A DNA stretch of 64,000 bases. Origin: Taenia hydatigena. Its lineage: Eukaryota; Platyhelminthes; Cestoda; Cyclophyllidea; Taeniidae. Location: contig JADWOT020000642.1 of the NCBI GenBank assembly GCA_036345935.2, forward strand, positions 62,001 through 126,000, read 5' to 3'. The translations under genes and the position numbers were made by a program. Positions 35,278-48,144 of the stretch are shown one piece after another. The number at the start of each line of letters is the position of its first letter. The first letter of the stretch is position 1. The notes beneath the pieces were generated by a model that saw only the letters and a program-made list of their open reading frames with translations, was not told the DNA's origin and made no database searches.

Positions 35278-35964
35278 CTTCGCCTGCGCTTAACACAATC
35301 ATTTGCCAAAAGGAAGACACTGACTTAGCATGAGGCCGGCTTCTAGGATGTTCCATGATACCTGCCGCAGAGATGGAGACTACCTTAATGCTGTGGTAAA
35401 GTCTCTCCCGCTGTCCCAAACGACCCTATCTGCATGAATGCACCGTTCGACTCGCAGGCGAAGAGCAGGTTGTTTCATAGGTGAGCATACTTATACATCT
35501 TACGTACAAGTATAACGGAGGTGTGAACGTAGCCAATTATTGAATTGAAGGTGTTGCTTCAAGTATGCCTATTACGATTACAGATTTTCCACTAACATTA
35601 GGAAGAATGCACAAATTCCGATGCACCAATCCGACTAGCACACTTTTGGGAGGGATAGGTCATTAAAAGTAGTGGCTTCGCCGACAAATTTTACACCGAT
35701 GGCGAACGTTCTACAACATGGAAATAGCTATAAATGCTAGTGTGACAAATGACCAATGCATCTGTATCCATATGCCAAAAGGGGGAGGGGACGCAAATTC
35801 ACGTTTTCTATCATACGAGTTCACCTAATAATTTCCATGCTTTGACATTAAGCTCTACCACGTCCCACATTCTTTTGAATTCTTAGTTTTCCTTTCATCT
35901 TGACATTTGTGATTAGCCTTAGTCGGCGATAGATGGACGCTACACTTATTCTTGATTAACACAA

Positions 35965-36181
35965 GATGAAATCATTACTTGAGTGCTTGTGTGAACAGCG
36001 GCGAAAATGGCCTCTCGTGGCTTCAATTAGATAGAAACATGGAGATTACTTGAGGGCAGTTTGATATTTTTTTGCCATAAAACCTACACTTTATTTGATG
36101 GCATAGCTAGTATTGCAGTTAATGAGCTTGGCTGGCGGAAAGTCAATTACGCCAAGTTGCATGCTCTGGGAACAGTAAGAT
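35965..36181 (-). pseudogene. Module A pseudo-exon (mirror)
   Basis: This is the right-arm mirror of 13899-14115. Confidence 0.6.
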
Positions 36182-36301
36182 CTGCACAATGAATGACGAT
36201 GATATTTGTTAAAATTGTTGGAAAGGAAGGCGTTTTAACTTTTCATAAATGATGGATGTAAAATAAATGAAAAGATAGAAGTAATAAATGAGTCGCAACA
36301 T

Positions 36302-36426
36302 CTAGACGCAAACAGGTGGAATCACAGAGGTTGAAATGAAGACAAATCTGCTGGTATTTATTAAAACTTCGAAGTTCTCAGGGTTGTCGCCTTGGTAAGT
36401 TGCCTCTAATGTCAGCTTTTGCGTAC
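36302..36426 (-). pseudogene. Module B 5' pseudo-exon (mirror)
   Basis: This is the right-arm mirror of 13654-13778. Confidence 0.55.
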
Positions 36427-37469
36427 CTGTAACTAGTGGACAGGAGATGTTGGGGCAAAGGTAGCCAATTGAAAATGGGGTGTTTTGCTCTCCTCTATAT
36501 GATTTTTGCAGAATTTGCCATAGAAAATAATGGTGAAGGAAGATTAGGTTAAAAGAAGAAAACGTTATAACAGGTGTAGACAATGTTCTATCAGCCTTGG
36601 AGCAAAGAGCCATTTCAAGTAATCCATTTCTGCAAGACTTAATTTTATGCGATCAGTTGCACTCCCTGAACCAAATTGTTCTGTCCTTGCGCTACAAAGG
36701 CGACGAGGTTTGGAGGCATTGCACTTCGTGTGGGTGTGGTGTGTGCGCCTACGTATATGTGCTCATAAAGCAATAGAAGCGTGACTGCGTGTCAATAGGC
36801 ACGCATAGCGCGTAACGCAGTAGGTCAGATATAGTCCTCTCAGCAGATTTGGAGGTGCATCCGCGGCAACTCGTTTGTCGAATGTGATATTTGGTCGCAA
36901 ATCTGAGTCTCTAAATACACTGCAGTAAAACAACTTATTTATTCATGTCTCCGCCTACGCGGGCATTGCAGCCAACTTTACCGGGAATGACAATCATTTA
37001 TCACGGTCCTTCCACCTCTAACAGAACGTTCGACAAGATGACGACGACGAATGAGAACAGAATTGCCGACCACCAGTGAAACAATGCTTCAGCATTTCAC
37101 CTTCCATCAAGACCGCTAGATACAGAAATCACCAACTCATTACGGTAGAAAACTCCACAACGAACTGGCGAACATTGCAAAGAAGGTGTGCTTTATGTAA
37201 CAAAGTAACTGACAGTCTGTTGCAATCCGCATTACCTTTGAAAAGTAAATGCACAGCACATTAAACTGTCCAGTCAAAATGTGTAGCATTGCATTACCAT
37301 TTAACATTAAGCACAAAATTAGTCACTTGTCATCGCCAAAAAGAGAAAATGACTTTCAAACCCATTGCTTTGTTCCGTACCTATCTTCTCATGGCAAATG
37401 GCTAAGCTGGAAAAAACAAACCTCATGGAACATGCAATGGTTACAAAAGCCTGTACAGATGCTTTAGTG

Positions 37470-38213
37470 GCGGTGATTGCAGGAGTAGGGGGGGGGGGGG
37501 GGTGTCCTAGTCGAGGTGTGTGGAGGAGTCGATGCAGATTTTTACTAGTGGCGATTGAAGAAGTCGAAGGAGAACCCTTATTCGCGGGGGTTGCAAGCGA
37601 AGAAGCAGGGACCTTACTTGTAGTGATAACAGAAGACGATGCATGTCACTTTGTTTTTGTGATTACAGAAGCCAAAGTAGATAAACTAGTCATGACTTGT
37701 ACAGAATTTGAAGTGAATACGTTAGCTGTGACCACGGGGTCCGAAGTAGGCCCCTTAGTAGTTGGGATTTGGGAGTCGAAAAGGGTTCCTTCGTAGTGGA
37801 GTAGACCGCTTATTCATGGTGGTTGCAGGATAGATGTGGACAGAATTGTCATGGTGAATGAAGGAGTTGAGGATAGTTTGCCAGTACTGGTAATATCGGG
37901 GGCTATTGCATATCTCTGTCTCGGCAATCACAGAAGTCGTAGCAGGTGTCATAGACGGGATGATTAGAGTAGAAGCAGGTACATAACCGTGGCGATCGGA
38001 GGAGACGAAGGTGATTATCCTGTCATGGTGATTTTGGGCGTCAAATTGGATCCTCCTGCTGTAGTCGCGAGAGCTGAAGTAGATTGCATTCCATTGAAGG
38101 TTGCGATTGCAGAAGTAGATCTTCCAGTTGTGTTCACTGCAGAAATAGAGGTGGATGTCCTGATGTTGGCAGTTGCAGAAGTAGCCCGCAACCGAGTTTA
38201 CACCTCTGAGCTA
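37470..38213 (-). repeat. Module M minisatellite (mirror)
   Basis: This is the right-arm mirror of 11866-12610, with the Ser/Thr strand here being -. A one-base length difference next to the G tract changes which frames stay open. The + strand frame runs from 37365 to 37796 here but is cut short in the left arm. Confidence 0.65.
37488..37502. repeat. G15 homopolymer
   Basis: This is the mirror of 12578-12592, followed by tgtcct rather than ttgtcct. Confidence 0.9.
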
Positions 38214-39114
38214 AATGTGGGCAAATAGTACATACTACACTGTAGTCATGGGGATGTTAGCGATCGCTTATCATTATTCCTGTCAAATTACCATAAAGCT
38301 TATACCTTATGTTGACAATTATTGTGTCAGTATACGCCTCTGCGTTTTAAGTGCTTTAAAAATTGCGATGAGAGTCGCTCTCAGTCCACTGTCAATCTCT
38401 CGCTAACTCTTACGCGTGACGGAGCCGACAGGGTGACTTGAACATCAGCCCTGACCCTCGATTTTCCCCAATGATTATGCGGGTATGGGAGCGGTGAGGC
38501 ACAGACCGCTCGTCCACATACAAGGATCAGGTTGCATCGTCACATTCCCTTACCATCACAAGATCATGTCTAAAGTCAACGTGAACTCTTGAACTAGTGG
38601 CTATCACTAAAACACAGATACATTGGTCATGAGCTAGGTAAACTCAAGCGCCTTCCGGGCATGCTTGACTGCCTAAAAACATTTTCTCTGGGAAAATCGC
38701 ATGTCCCATTACATTGCACTCAAGTTCATGCCTTTTCGAAGGCGCTAAAACAACCTTGAACCACCTCCATCACCACGTATTGGTCAGCCTGTTAACGCTA
38801 ACGGAGCATCACTTTTACTTATACTCGCACCAAAAACAGTATGACACATAAGGCGACTGTAATGAAGCCTCTGCTTACTCATTAATTGCTCGTTTCGGGA
38901 CTGTCAGGACGAATGACTCATAATAGGTACAAGTAAAGAAGACGACTGAAGGAATCACGACTGCGTAACCAAATGGTATAGTGGCCCATTCGAGGCCTAT
39001 AGCTCAGCTCTGTCGACTATCTTCAGATTTAGAAAGACGTGCGAAGTCTATAGCTTGAATGCAAATTGCAGTAGCTTGGGTGTTATTTACGGAAAAACCT
39101 CTTGCTGACGGGAG

Positions 39115-39395
39115 CATTGATGCCCCATGGGTGATTTCGGTGCCCTCGAGGTTTGAGAAAAGTTGGCACTCTCGATTCCCACAATCCCCGGCAATGTGGG
39201 ACCATTCTCGCCGCTGAAGAGAGGGAATATGATATAGGTGAAGTAGAACCATCCGCGAAACATACGGTCACCATGCGTGGATCTGTGCTGCCTGACAGTT
39301 TGGTAAAATGGCAGATCCTTTGTTATTTGAAAAAAAATGGCAGCACTTCTGTCTCTTTCTCACTAATTTACTCGTGTGAGATCGGTAGCAGTTAA
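39115..39395 (+). pseudogene. Module B pseudo-exon (mirror)
   Basis: This is the right-arm mirror of 10684-10964, with the same frameshift and stop. Confidence 0.65.
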
Positions 39396-39469
39396 ACATT
39401 CATTATACTCCACGCCTAACTTTTATATTTATAGCCATTTACATTTACGGACACACCCAATCCTTCTCG

Positions 39470-39730
39470 TAATATAGGTCTTGGCGAACCTCGGAATGTG
39501 GGACTTCAAACAATCGACCCTTGCACGACGCACGCGACATGGGACTAGCCGGTTAGGTTCTGGGGCTAACTGAAGTCTGGATGATATCTTGCAGGAAAGG
39601 GTTCATCTCCCCTCAAGAAATTTATTAACTTCACTGATTTCAAGCCAATACAGACAATTGCCAGCTCTCTTGGTGTGCACAATCAACCTGAACCTTCAGT
39701 GCAATCTTCAATGCTTTCGTGTAGTTGACT
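39470..39730 (+). pseudogene. Module A pseudo-exon (mirror)
   Basis: This is the right-arm mirror of 10349-10609. It lies between two B copies (39115-39395 and 39923-40170) on the same strand, giving B-A-B order. Confidence 0.6.
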
Positions 39731-39922
39731 ACAACACCACTAATACGAGGTTAGTCCTTTCTCCTCGATTAATCAATGCTCTGTCATGACTTGAAAGCGA
39801 CTACGGTAAAGAGAGTCATAAACTGAGCAAAATTGTAAAAATGTTAACTTATCATCACATCTACAGACCATGGAAACAGATTTGGATGATCTCGTCTATG
39901 CACGGTTTGTTTACTGCTACAG

Positions 39923-40170
39923 GCATGCGAACACCGAGATTTGAATCAACTTACCATGAAGACATTCATGACTTGCATATTTTGATTCACAATCCCGAGG
40001 AAACCACCTGAGAGTTATCAGACTCATAAAGTGCCTGGCGTCCTGTGGTCAAATTTACTGCTAATGTACAGGAGGGTTAAATGTAGGGAATTAATCAGCT
40101 ACTTACGTATCCGGTCACAGTACGTGGACCGAAATTGATTGAATTCTGTTAAGGCGAACGCATATCCGCG
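39923..40170 (+). pseudogene. Module B pseudo-exon (mirror)
   Basis: This is the right-arm mirror of 9909-10156, with the same acceptor and the same stops. Confidence 0.65.
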
Positions 40171-40208
40171 TACTATTTATTAATGCATTAGAATTTCAAA
40201 TGTTCACT

Positions 40209-40344
40209 CGGGCAGCTGTATTTATCCACGACTGGCAGGACTTCAGATTAAAATGATTAGCAGCCTACACTAAGCGTAGCTAACAGAATGCTAATGCAGT
40301 AACTAGCCAGTCATAAAGGCATGACTGGCCTAACGCTGATAGAA
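40209..40344 (-). repeat. Module G (mirror)
   Basis: This is the right-arm mirror of 9735-9870. Confidence 0.5.
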
Positions 40345-41234
40345 GTTGTCACAAATGGGAAAATATCCAGCAAGATGGATGACAACGTTGTTTGGATTAT
40401 ACCGTCAACTTCTGTAGGCTATCTTCGTGCTTATATGACAGAGTGTCAAACCGATCTATCTTACCAAATCGAGACTGACCTAGAACATCTTAACTTTGAC
40501 CTGCCATGCTCTAAATTCGCACGGAAAGGGAAAGCTTGCTCACTTAAGCCTTTGACACTCTGTTGAAATGTGTCTAAAGATAAAAGTGAGGTTACAAGTA
40601 CTTTGTTTAGCTTCAGTATCTCGGGTCTAAGGGCGTTGTGTTTATGATAAGTAACAGCAACCAAGAGTGACGGTAGGTAGGTGGGGAAGAAGACGTCATA
40701 TCAATGTGCACATTCACAAAACGGCACTATAGTCATACGTAAGGCATTTTAGGGTACATTGCCCTTCCGCAACTCGTCTGACTTTCTATGGTTTGGTTTG
40801 AGGAGAAAGTTTCTCGTAGTCTTCTCTCCCCCTGGAAGACTTGTCACTCGATACAATACATTAATAACAAAAGCAGCAAAACAAAGTCATACTTACTGCA
40901 ATACAAGTGTGGATGCAAGAGCATTTTTAAAATTTACATAGAAAAGTTAAAGGGAAGAGAAGGCCAGTTGAGTTATCGGGACAATGAATAAGTTCACTCA
41001 GATGTGCCACATTGAGTTACCTGTGATGAGATAGGAAGTGGCGTAAAAAGAAACGAGAAGAAGAAATCAAGCCATCACTAACAGTTTTCAGCTACTTGGA
41101 TGCTGAGAAACATTAACCATCCTAGTTGTATTATCCATCCGAACAAAAATTACTATTTGCTGAATGTTTTACCCGTGCGCTGTTCATAGCAGAGCAACGA
41201 AATGTGAATATCTTACCGATTGCTAATGCGGAAT

Positions 41235-41320
41235 CACTATTCAAGATGGAGGCTGTCATACAAATGAGGCAGAGTTGAAACGACATCTCCAATCCAGAAA
41301 TGCCTTCTGTATGCATCTCA
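41235..41320 (+). pseudogene. Module C fragment, NEAEL motif (mirror)
   Basis: This is the right-arm copy of the fragment at 8759-8844, with the same open frame, here on the + strand. Confidence 0.45.
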
Positions 41321-44300
41321 CTCAGTCTGTGCCTATGTGAATGCTGTAAAATCATATGAGCCTAGATTTTAATTTGCTATTGTCCCGCAAAGCGAATTGT
41401 GAATTTATGCACACCGTGACACTATGTACCATTGGTTGGTATGACCGGTTGTGCTGGGTGTGTTGGAGGTGTCACATGCAGTCTCAGAAGACTGTGTCCT
41501 GTCCACTTATTTAAATTCCCATTTTGTGGCGAGTTACACAATTGACCAGAGCCATCTGAATGGTGGGTGCTAGTGTCAGGTGCAATTACAGTCGGCAAAT
41601 TCTGGTTCAAACAGATAGGTTGGTGCCAAGTCTAAACAATCTGCAGTCGATAGACTTAAATATGTTGCTGAAGTGACTCAAAATCCGACACAAGTGCATC
41701 CTGAGAGTCTTTACCCATTAAACTCAGGATATCGTGTGCCCTTACACACGCGGTGCTTTCGCGTGGTGGATCATGCACGACTTCGTTCAATGGTCACTTG
41801 GCCAGGAGGACAATTGAAACTGGATCGCTGTCCAAACAACTATCGTAACTTTTGATACTTGGTGGTGATTGGCACAAAATACTTCACCTGTTACTTACAA
41901 GGTTTGTGGCTTATTAATCGAAATAGACTCAGGCAGACATCTAAACCTCAGGTTGACCTCCACGCCATTTAATATGGACTAATTCCGGTAATAGGCCCCC
42001 TAAAATGAGAGGTGGCCCACTGGATCAATGTGTGCGAGTCAACACGCTGATTAGCAAAGACTGCCTCGGTACGCGTCCGATTTTGACTCTGAGCCTGATC
42101 CTCTGCCAGAGCGACTCACTCGTTTGGTCTAGTCGCGACCGCTCATTAGTGATGGCATTTGTGTACCATTACTGCACTTAACGTGATCTCACATTATAAG
42201 GAGAGAAAGAGTGCGCAAGAACTCAGCTACTAGGCTGCCTCATGAAGGTTGTCACAAAACTGAAAGGCCCTAGACACTTACAAACCTAGTACTGTTGGTT
42301 CATGCCTACACATGGGTACTGTAGAGAAGCAGGACATTCCTAACATTCCGAATGGCACAGCGTAGGATGGCATTCCAGTCGCAGCCATCCACTTGCAAGC
42401 AAAAATTACATTTCCACAATTGATGTGCTTTTTCAGGTGTCTGCATCTTAAGCGTGCCGTACAATTTTGCCTTCGGTACGTCTCCTATTCCTGCGTCACG
42501 GAAGTAAACTGCACCACTGGATTCCAAAATTACCAATAAAATAGCTGACAGTCCTGTCTCTCTTTCTTTCGACAGCATACCTTTATTGGCTTCTCATGCA
42601 CATTATGGCGCAACATTCACATGCGTTGTGTTCAATAACTGAACAACTCAACCATCGTAGCTCAACTAGAAGAAACAGCTACTGTAAGTTCGCCTCTTAC
42701 ATTTGAATGAATGTTCTTCGCATCCACAACGCTCATCTTTATTACATGCCGATGTGTCCACTGCAGTACAATTATATCAGCTAGTAACAAGTTGTGCATC
42801 GTATTCACAAATGACCCATTGACTGGCAACATGAACACTACAGGTGGAATCGCAAAAGCGCACAACATGTCCTTTCATTAATATAGTTTTCAAAGTCGCA
42901 ACATTGCTCAGCACATATAAAAGTGTTTAACCCCAATTTTAAAGGCATAATGAAGCAACAGAGGTTGTTGCCAACGCTAACACTAGATGGAAGGAGAAAG
43001 GAGTGATAATAATGACACAAAATGATGCAACTAATGCTTGAGCGGGATAGTTGTTGTGATTGGCAGTAGCAGCTGCAGAGCGTTAAGACGGTAACAGCCC
43101 AATCAATGTGCTCAAGTGTGCAAGCAGACAATACGGGTTCGCCCACAGCTATTTGACAACTGGGAGAATATCGCATCAAAGGAATGACAAGGAAAGCAAA
43201 TGACTTTGGAGACAAAGTAAAATAGGGAGATTTGGTGGGCAACACAACCGCTCCACTTGGTGGGCAGAAAAAACAAAAGTCATCTGCCGATTCTCAAAAT
43301 AACCTAATCACAGAATGGGCAAAGGCTTCGACCCATGCACCAGCATATGCCTTGTGGGTGTAATTGCGTGTAGGTTTGCGGATGGAGGCACGGGATACAA
43401 CTTTTGCGCGTATAACGACGGGATGGCCCTAGGGTAGTTTCGAAAGGAACGGAGGATGCTTTCAGTGCTACTGGAAGGAAGTGAAATGGTTAAGCAATCC
43501 CTACAAGGATTGATATGTCTAGAAAGTGGAAACGGATACATGCCTCAGGGCTGCAGGCATCACAGAGCAATTGTTATCGAGTTTGTCAAGCATATCCAAA
43601 AAGTTGTATATAACATTTTGCGTACACTGCTCTAATTTCTAACGCACCTGCTAAAATGCATCAACCAATGTGATGAGAATTTAACGCGACAATTTTCACA
43701 TGTTCATCTGATAAATTCGCTCTTTAACCACCTCTTTTAATGCCCCACATTTTGGAGGGCTTCATTGACAGCTTCACAGCCTCACACATTTGGCTGACCT
43801 TAATCCTGAATTGATAACAAAAACACTCGACACGCACTTATATGTGATGGTGACCAGTCAAAAGAAATTGTACTAGGTGCCAGGATTTCAAATTTTTAAA
43901 AAAATTGCGGTGATTATGGCAAATAATTGGAAGCGAAACAGGGTAAGGCATTTTGGAAATGCAGGAATTCCAGATGATTTCATGTTATCAGCCATGCTGA
44001 GAGTTTGATATCCGTCGCGAAGAATTCGTAAATCAAGACTAACTGGTGATGTGTGGGTGTGATTTGCCTTTCTCACATGTCAAACTGTTGGCCACTATGC
44101 CTGCACATCAATCACTACCATACTGTTTCCTTGTACTTTTCCCCTTAATCCATTGTCTTGGGGCAGACCTGGTCACCGAATTTTGCAATGATACCTATTT
44201 CATAACAGCATGGATTCTGCATCGGACACATTTTACCAACAACTTGCTGGTCTTTAGCACTTGTCCTAGCTTACGTATTCCAAGAACGCGGTTGTGCACA

Positions 44301-44553
44301 ATTCAAATTAATAATTGGCATTCTTATAAAGTGCTCTGTTTGCTCGAAAATATAGCTGCACATCGGGAAATACACCCAATGATGCGAGCAAATCTTGTGC
44401 TAGATTCTCAATTTCAAATTGCGTGTGAGACATAAAGGTACCTGTAACACAAAAGGCAGATTTAATCTTTTGTGTATAACGCGTTTTACAGCTGACGTTG
44501 TTTCCGCTTGTCAAATGTTCCTTTCTTTAGAGTATAGTTAACTCAACACCAAC

Positions 44554-44585
44554 GGGGCGATTGCTCATCACTTAGCAATCACCCC
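44554..44585. repeat. Mirror of the 12-bp hairpin
   Basis: This is the right-arm copy of the hairpin at 5494-5525. Confidence 0.75.
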
Positions 44586-46062
44586 GAAATGCCACGAGGG
44601 AAGCATAAACTAACCTTGTACATCAATGAATTTGAGCGTATTCTGAACGGACGTGAGAGTCGATGGGGTATTACGAGGGTAGTGAACTGAAGCGCACTCA
44701 TTTGAGTAGGCATGCAAGAAGGGAAGCAAAGTTGTCCCTAAGTGTTTATTCAGATTTGCAAACGATGTTGGAAGAAGCAAGCGTAGACAATTTGACGGCC
44801 GAATGGTTGCTGGTTGAGAGCAAGGGAAATCTCTCCTTAGACTTCAAGAAGCCTGTAAATTGTGCCTCATGGCGATGGGTGTGTAGAAGAAGCGGGTGTG
44901 CCGGTGTGGTGTGATTAGCAGACCATGCGTGTAGGAGCAGATGACAAATCTGAGGACCAGAGATGTCTAGTTTTACAATTCCGCCGTTTTGCTTCGCTTG
45001 TGAATTGCACGCTGTGAGTGCCCTTTGCTAGAAAGCCAAGTTACTTGGGCTGGAATTATATTCCAATCAAGTCTACACATTCGTTGGTAACTGCATCCAT
45101 GCATTCAGTCGATATGATGGATGTTGATGTGATAGACATGACCCAGGAAAAAAAATGCACATTGCACTACCAAACTTAGGGGAAAGGCAACAAGAATTGG
45201 TGCTGACAGTTTTAAGTGTATTGGCAACCAAACCTCATCCAACATTCTCACTTACTTCAACTACTAAAATCGCTTGATGGTTACTCCTTGCTACAAGCAC
45301 CCCTCACATCGGATAACATCTTGAATTTCGTAGTAATTTTGAGATGGCACAACATATACAGCTGCGCCTTCATAGTTTCGATGCAAGGACACTATGTCCA
45401 AGCCTATAAACATACTATTTGTCTGGTTGGCTATCCCCTCCATCTCCTCGTACTTCGCTTGTTTCAAAGAGCACCAAACTGCCTTTTAACGATGCCAATG
45501 ATGTGTATCGAAACCCACTCCCAGCAAGTAGCGAGTTGTTGTAACTCATCAAAACAGCTGTTTCCACTAACTATGAGTAGCAATGCTAATCATCCACTGC
45601 TGCTATACTGACGGCTGCTATGGATTTTACAATGTGTGCTTCTAGGATGCAACGATTAACCTGCTTGTTCTGCTGCAGATGGATGTTAGTGAATGGCATC
45701 TCCCGACGTTGGCGTCATCCTGAGCTTGGCACTTCTGCCCACCTACCCACCACACGTCCACTTGTGCACAATGCACTGCAGAGTTGGATGAAACCGTACA
45801 TTAACAGAAGCACCTCATTCGTGTCAGAACTGCCAAGCAAAATTATAGGTGTTTATGACTCGAAATGATGTGCATTCACTGCACTTAATGGGTAAGCCAT
45901 ACTATTCACTCGTTACCGTTATTGTCAACACAAAAAGGTCTGCACGGTGTAGAGACAATGGGGAGTGTGAGGCGCGTAAATGCATTCACATCGATTGTGA
46001 GACGGATCTAGGTTAACTTACCCTAAGGCATACTCATTTAGCACATTCCCAATAATTTTTCC

Positions 46063-46087
46063 GTGAACTGGGTTTGTCCCAGTTCAC
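46063..46087. repeat. Mirror of the 10-bp hairpin
   Basis: This is the right-arm copy of the hairpin at 3992-4016. Confidence 0.8.
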
Positions 46088-48121
46088 ATCCCTGTGTGAA
46101 CCCTTATTGAGGTTACTTCAATAAAAGGATGTATAAGAAGGAAGTTGTAAGCAAAACAAGGTCTGCATTTTATGCTAACTACGATATGAGATGTTGCGTT
46201 AGCGGCAATCAAGCACGATCAAATAGCAATGGTGCATTTTCCGCGTCGTAGAAGCCTATGGCGGAAAAGAGAGGCTTGACGAGCACAAGTTTTAGGCCGA
46301 GATTTCGGATATAGATGCAAGTGTTGCAGCACAGTCATGCAGACTGATACGGCTGCAGTGATTACGGGAGTTGTGGAATATCCGCTATTTGCGACAATTC
46401 AGGCATGCCATTTCCAGGCGCGGAGTCGCGCATTGTTTGTTCACCCCTTGGCCATCGTTGAGCAGTGCTTCAATTTTATCATAGCAATTTTCAATACTTT
46501 GGCCAATGTATGCCGAATTAGAATCCAACTCATACAGAGCAATCTACAGCCTTATTCTTGTTTGAGATGCCGAGAAGTGACGCAGTAATTATAATTTGGC
46601 CCACAAATCAGCAGGCCAAATTTTGGATGTTGCGGCATAACGTGTTGGCGTAAGCCCCAACGTGAACCCAAATGACTCATTCGAAATCGGAAAATGCCAC
46701 TAATGTGGCATCCATAGGATGAGTAACTCTGTCTTTGGCAACTTTGCTTCAAGCATCCTGAATCAGTAAGGAACGGAAATATTAAACATTTGCTGTATCG
46801 ATTTTGGCGTTACCAGATGTAGTGAGTGACTTGAATTCACTGACGTGCCTTTTGGATAAAGCATTTGACCTGGTCATTCCACTAGTAATAGGCATTAATA
46901 AAAGTCTCTCTTCACTGCGAAAGTGTGTTCCTACTGATGTCATCGTGTGGACCTGTTTGTCTCACACGTATGCATGGAGAAACGGCTTGCTTGGTTACAT
47001 TAACCGATTTGGTTCAGTGCCTCATGTGATTCAGCTCAGGGATTGACAATTACAGTCTACCTTACGCATAATATCCACTTTTTCACATCGCGCTAAAGGT
47101 TAGAATGAAATGCGTTATAGGTAGGAATGTCGTTTTATTCTCTCTCCACGTGGATTGACATGGCTTCCTCTGACATAGTAATGCACATTATAGTCACACT
47201 TGCTAGCTTCCATTGAGCAGTGTTTGTATGAATCTATGATGAATTATAATACTGCAGCCAACTCCCATTCCATTCACTAGTACTTCGTATGGTGTGGACA
47301 CGAAGCTGCAAAGAACAGAGGGTTCAAAGGGCTCAAAGAGGATAAATGCATACGGATGGAATGAAACTCTCTACATGGATGCATGAATGCTGATCAGTTT
47401 CGAATAGCAAAATACGTCTCACCACTCACTCCTCTGTGGTCAGTCGCTAGAAGGATGATCGAGAATATAAGGAGACTGCACTGAGGGGACATCTTCAATG
47501 CAAGAGGATGATGCATTAACAGTCTAAGGTGTATTCAAAAGAGTTTGCCACAAGCAAATCAGCCTATGAGACGTGGCTTTGATCCACGATTCGAATCCTG
47601 CACCCACACGTTGGACGATGTGAGGTGATGTTTTGTGCAGGTGGATGAGCATCCCTCTCCTACGCATGCTGCCATCAAGCTGCATAGACACAAGAGCTAC
47701 CCCAGCATACGAGGTCAATGCACTCAGCAAAACCCCAGCATATTTTTTCGTGTCATCATCGCGTAGGTTGTCGTTAGTCGGCAGGTTTTGAGTTAGTATC
47801 AATAAGGACCATTCCTTATTGTGGTTTGAGATTTATCCATTACCAACTGCGTTGCTTGGATCCGTAACTCTCTGTTCAAAACTTATTTCAAAATCATGCA
47901 TTTGTTGCATGATTGAAAATTCGGAATTCGTCTTCACCATGCTGGGGCTTCATAATCTTCTAAGTCTAGTAGGCATAGAGCCATAGATGGCTAATAACTG
48001 CCTGTGACCACAAATGCACACAGCTATGGTGTTTTTGCATTGTCAGAAGAGGGGAAGGGTGCCTAGTATTTGCCTTATGGGTGTTGGATGTGACACAGCC
48101 AGTCCTGCTTTCGTTCTAAAA

Positions 48122-48144
48122 GTGAAGTTGATAATCAACTTCAC
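48122..48144. repeat. Mirror of the 11-bp palindrome
   Basis: This is the right-arm copy of the hairpin at 1935-1957, identical in sequence. Confidence 0.75.

Larger units (their letters stand above)
40200..43190 (+). repeat. Old paralogous unit 1, right-arm copy
   Basis: This is collinear on the + strand with 17420-21260. Matching landmarks include gacggtaggtaggt (40670) with aacggtaggtaggt (19447); the CTCTCCCC-tggaagacttg block (about 40830) with the one near 19600; aatgaggcagagttgaaacg (41263) with its partner at 19991; and tgcaccactggattccaaaa (42510) with its partner near 20562. Similarity is patchy, with indels, and fades after about 43190. The unit in the left arm is larger because it carries FN3 pseudo-exons between 17680 and 18675. 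Confidence 0.7.
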
